Below are positions 35,225 to 36,708 of a stretch of DNA of 36,708 nt, piece after piece. The notes under the pieces are model-generated. The model made no database searches. It was not told where the DNA came from and worked only from the letters and a program-made list of their open reading frames with translations. Origin of the DNA: Shewanella sp. (lineage in GTDB: Bacteria; Pseudomonadota; Gammaproteobacteria; Enterobacterales; Shewanellaceae); assembly GCF_013214165.1 (NCBI RefSeq), contig NZ_JABSSM010000042.1:1-36708 (forward strand), given 5' to 3'. Position numbers and translations under genes: made by a program. How positions within the stretch are numbered: position 1 is the first letter of the stretch; each line of letters begins with the position of its first letter.

Positions 35225-36442
35225 TCACCTTATCCGTTGCAGCTTATTTTCAACTTTAGAGTGTAATTTTAACGTCTTTGCTAGTATATTCGGCAAATTT
35301 CTATGGGTAATGATAGCTAGTGACAGTGTTGTTAATCTGTAGGCTTGGGCATAATTACGGTCCAAAAATTCAAGCTCAGCCAAATTATTCTGACCTTGTA
35401 CTTGACCATATGGATAGCGGATTTTTTGGTGATAATGAATAGATTTTTTAAATTGATACCTAGCTGCGGCATATCGATTGAGTCTTTGATTTACATGGCC
35501 AGCAAGCTCAAAAATGTAGGCTAAATAAAGCCAATCTTTTACTTTGGCCGCATCCTGCCTTGCTAGTGAAAGTAAAGGTAACGCACGCTCAATTTCATTT
35601 TTACCAACAAAGTTATTAGCTAAAGATAATCTCAATCTGGCTAAGTCACGCATATTTCCCCGTGTCTTTGCTTGCTCAATCGCTAAAGTTAATAACTCAT
35701 GCGCTAAGATAAACTCTCGACTTTCTATCAATACGTTTGCAAGCAGTCGCTTAGCGGTGACATTGTCAGGCTCAACCATTGATACTCGTTCCAAATAGGT
35801 TCTTGCGACATCTAGTTTTCCGGACTGTAGCAACTCCAGTGCCCTGACGATATCCGGATTGACGAACCTTGAATCATTAACGGTATTTATACTTACTTGA
35901 TCCGTACCTGTTTTTAGATTTATCAAGTTTGACAGCTGTAAAAACGAATCCTTAATATCGGTTCCGACAAAGTGACCACTATCGGTGATCTGTTGTTGAT
36001 GTAAACGATAGGCTAGCTGGCTCCCCTCTGAATCGACAAGAACCTCAGTTTCTATAATAAGAGATGCGCCTGAAACCTCAAATATTGTCTCTATATCCTC
36101 AATGGTTAAATCATCATTTAACACTGAAGCACGTTTCATTATCTCAATAACATCTTCAACTTGTAGCACCATATAGCGCTCAGAAGATCCCAGTCGACGG
36201 ATCAACTTGTCCATTTCACCATATGCACTCCATTGTGTACCTAGAGGTTCCATCACTTGTTTCACTGTAGATTTCACCGCCTCTTTAACAGGTAAGACCA
36301 AGATAGAGCCTGTCTCTAAAGGTGATTCTTTGCTGTTCTTCATATACATAAAAATAGAGCCGATGACTAAAATTAGCAGTAAAATTAATAAAACATAAAA
36401 AAACTGTTTGTTTAACTTAAATAGACTCATATGGGCAGACAT
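35225..36442 (-). CDS. Membrane-anchored TPR protein, CadC-like periplasmic part
   Basis: The product is 405 residues. AAGGAG five to six bases before the ATG at 36442 supports this start over the Met at position 5. One transmembrane segment (about 13-34) follows a short cytoplasmic tail. Residues 45-150 (SILVLPV, later ASLIIETEVL) resemble the adenylate-cyclase/CadC-type periplasmic domain that precedes TPRs. From about 200 to 395 there are tetratricopeptide-like repeats (LLQSGKLDVARTYLERVS, ALPLLSLARQDAAKVKD). CadC-type activators carry an N-terminal winged-helix DNA-binding domain, which is absent here, so this is either a partner or sensor protein or a truncated regulator. I cannot name a ligand. 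Confidence 0.75.
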   Translation of the reverse strand: MSAHMSLFKLNKQFFYVLLILLLILVIGSIFMYMKNSKESPLETGSILVLPVKEAVKSTVKQVMEPLGTQWSAYGEMDKLIRRLGSSERYMVLQVEDVIEIMKRASVLNDDLTIEDIETIFEVSGASLIIETEVLVDSEGSQLAYRLHQQQITDSGHFVGTDIKDSFLQLSNLINLKTGTDQVSINTVNDSRFVNPDIVRALELLQSGKLDVARTYLERVSMVEPDNVTAKRLLANVLIESREFILAHELLTLAIEQAKTRGNMRDLARLRLSLANNFVGKNEIERALPLLSLARQDAAKVKDWLYLAYIFELAGHVNQRLNRYAAARYQFKKSIHYHQKIRYPYGQVQGQNNLAELEFLDRNYAQAYRLTTLSLAIITHRNLPNILAKTLKLHSKVENKLQRIR

Positions 36443-36549
36443 TAATACTCCTTTATCTAATCTTTGGCGGTAAATAACAATCTATTAGTCATTGAAGTCA
36501 GCGTAAACCATAGAGTTAAAAATTGTCAGCGAGTAAGACATACCAAGCA

Positions 36550-36708
36550 TTAGCTCGATGAGTGATCGCGCGTCAGTTTGTTCACCAAAAAATCAATAAA
36601 TGCCCTGACAGTAGGCTTAGGGTATAGAGCTCCCTTATAGATAGCAAAAATCTCCCCACTGCCGTCTTCCCAATGATTCACAGTCCAACCTGGTAGCACT
36701 TCTACTAA
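36550..36708 (-). CDS. LysR-type transcriptional regulator (C-terminal end)
   Basis: Only the last 52 codons are in the window; the rest lies beyond the right edge. LVEVLPGW and IFAIYKGALYPKPTVRAFIDFLV match the closing segment of LysR-type effector-binding domains (typically Y-P-x-R/K-x-x-x-x-K-V-R-A-F-I-D-F-L). The target and effector are unknown. It is upstream of, and in line with, the TPR protein gene, 107 bases apart, so co-transcription is possible. Confidence 0.85.
   Translation of the reverse strand, partial: LVEVLPGWTVNHWEDGSGEIFAIYKGALYPKPTVRAFIDFLVNKLTRDHSSS

Overview
The window looks like a chromosomal segment of a marine gammaproteobacterium, almost certainly a Shewanella. It carries the complete five-gene pfa locus (pfaE, pfaR, pfaA, pfaB, pfaC, pfaD) for de novo long-chain polyunsaturated fatty acid synthesis, most likely eicosapentaenoic acid (EPA), in the gene order known from EPA-producing Shewanella. 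The assignment rests on protein motifs and gene order read by eye. No database search was possible.

Layout. 1-413: 3' part of queF (queuosine biosynthesis). 414-2097: an outer-membrane porin gene with two CRP-like sites in front and a terminator behind. 2105-2965 (minus): pfaE, the phosphopantetheinyl transferase that charges the PfaA carrier domains; it begins with TTG. 3279-4773 (minus): a decayed EF-G-like gene with large deletions, frameshifts and a 14-bp tandem duplication. 4958-5134: a small reading frame with a perfect ribosome binding site but an in-frame TAA. 5153-23691: pfaR-pfaA-pfaB-pfaC-pfaD on the plus strand. The first four are joined by one-base stop/start overlaps, while pfaD is set apart by a spacer with consecutive hairpins; a terminator follows pfaD.

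How the pfa genes work together. PfaE adds phosphopantetheine to the four tandem ACP domains of PfaA (KS-MAT-4xACP-KR-DH). PfaB supplies a further acyltransferase. PfaC (KS-CLF-DH-DH) elongates and dehydrates/isomerises. PfaD is the FMN-type enoyl reductase. PfaR, upstream and coupled to pfaA, is the likely regulator, and its sequence looks like a domesticated IS481-type transposase.

23692-31560 is an accessory, rearranged stretch. It holds a remnant of an IS1595-type transposase, a possible remnant of a second Y1-type transposase, a secreted HAF-repeat-like protein, a Y1 (HUH) transposase preceded by two exact 79-bp tandem repeats, a TonB-dependent receptor (minus), a degraded second copy of the pfaD 3' end, and a broken small reading frame. 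31560-36708 returns to ordinary genes: a small lipoprotein, a penicillin-acylase-family N-terminal-nucleophile hydrolase, a zinc-ribbon protein, a membrane-anchored TPR protein and the C-terminus of a LysR-type regulator.

No tRNA, rRNA or CRISPR array was seen. The pfa pathway itself is well known. The least explained items are the pfaD 3' duplicate, the tandem repeats before the Y1 transposase, the modular repeat structure inside pfaA, the hairpins between pfaC and pfaD, and the split small reading frame before pfaR.
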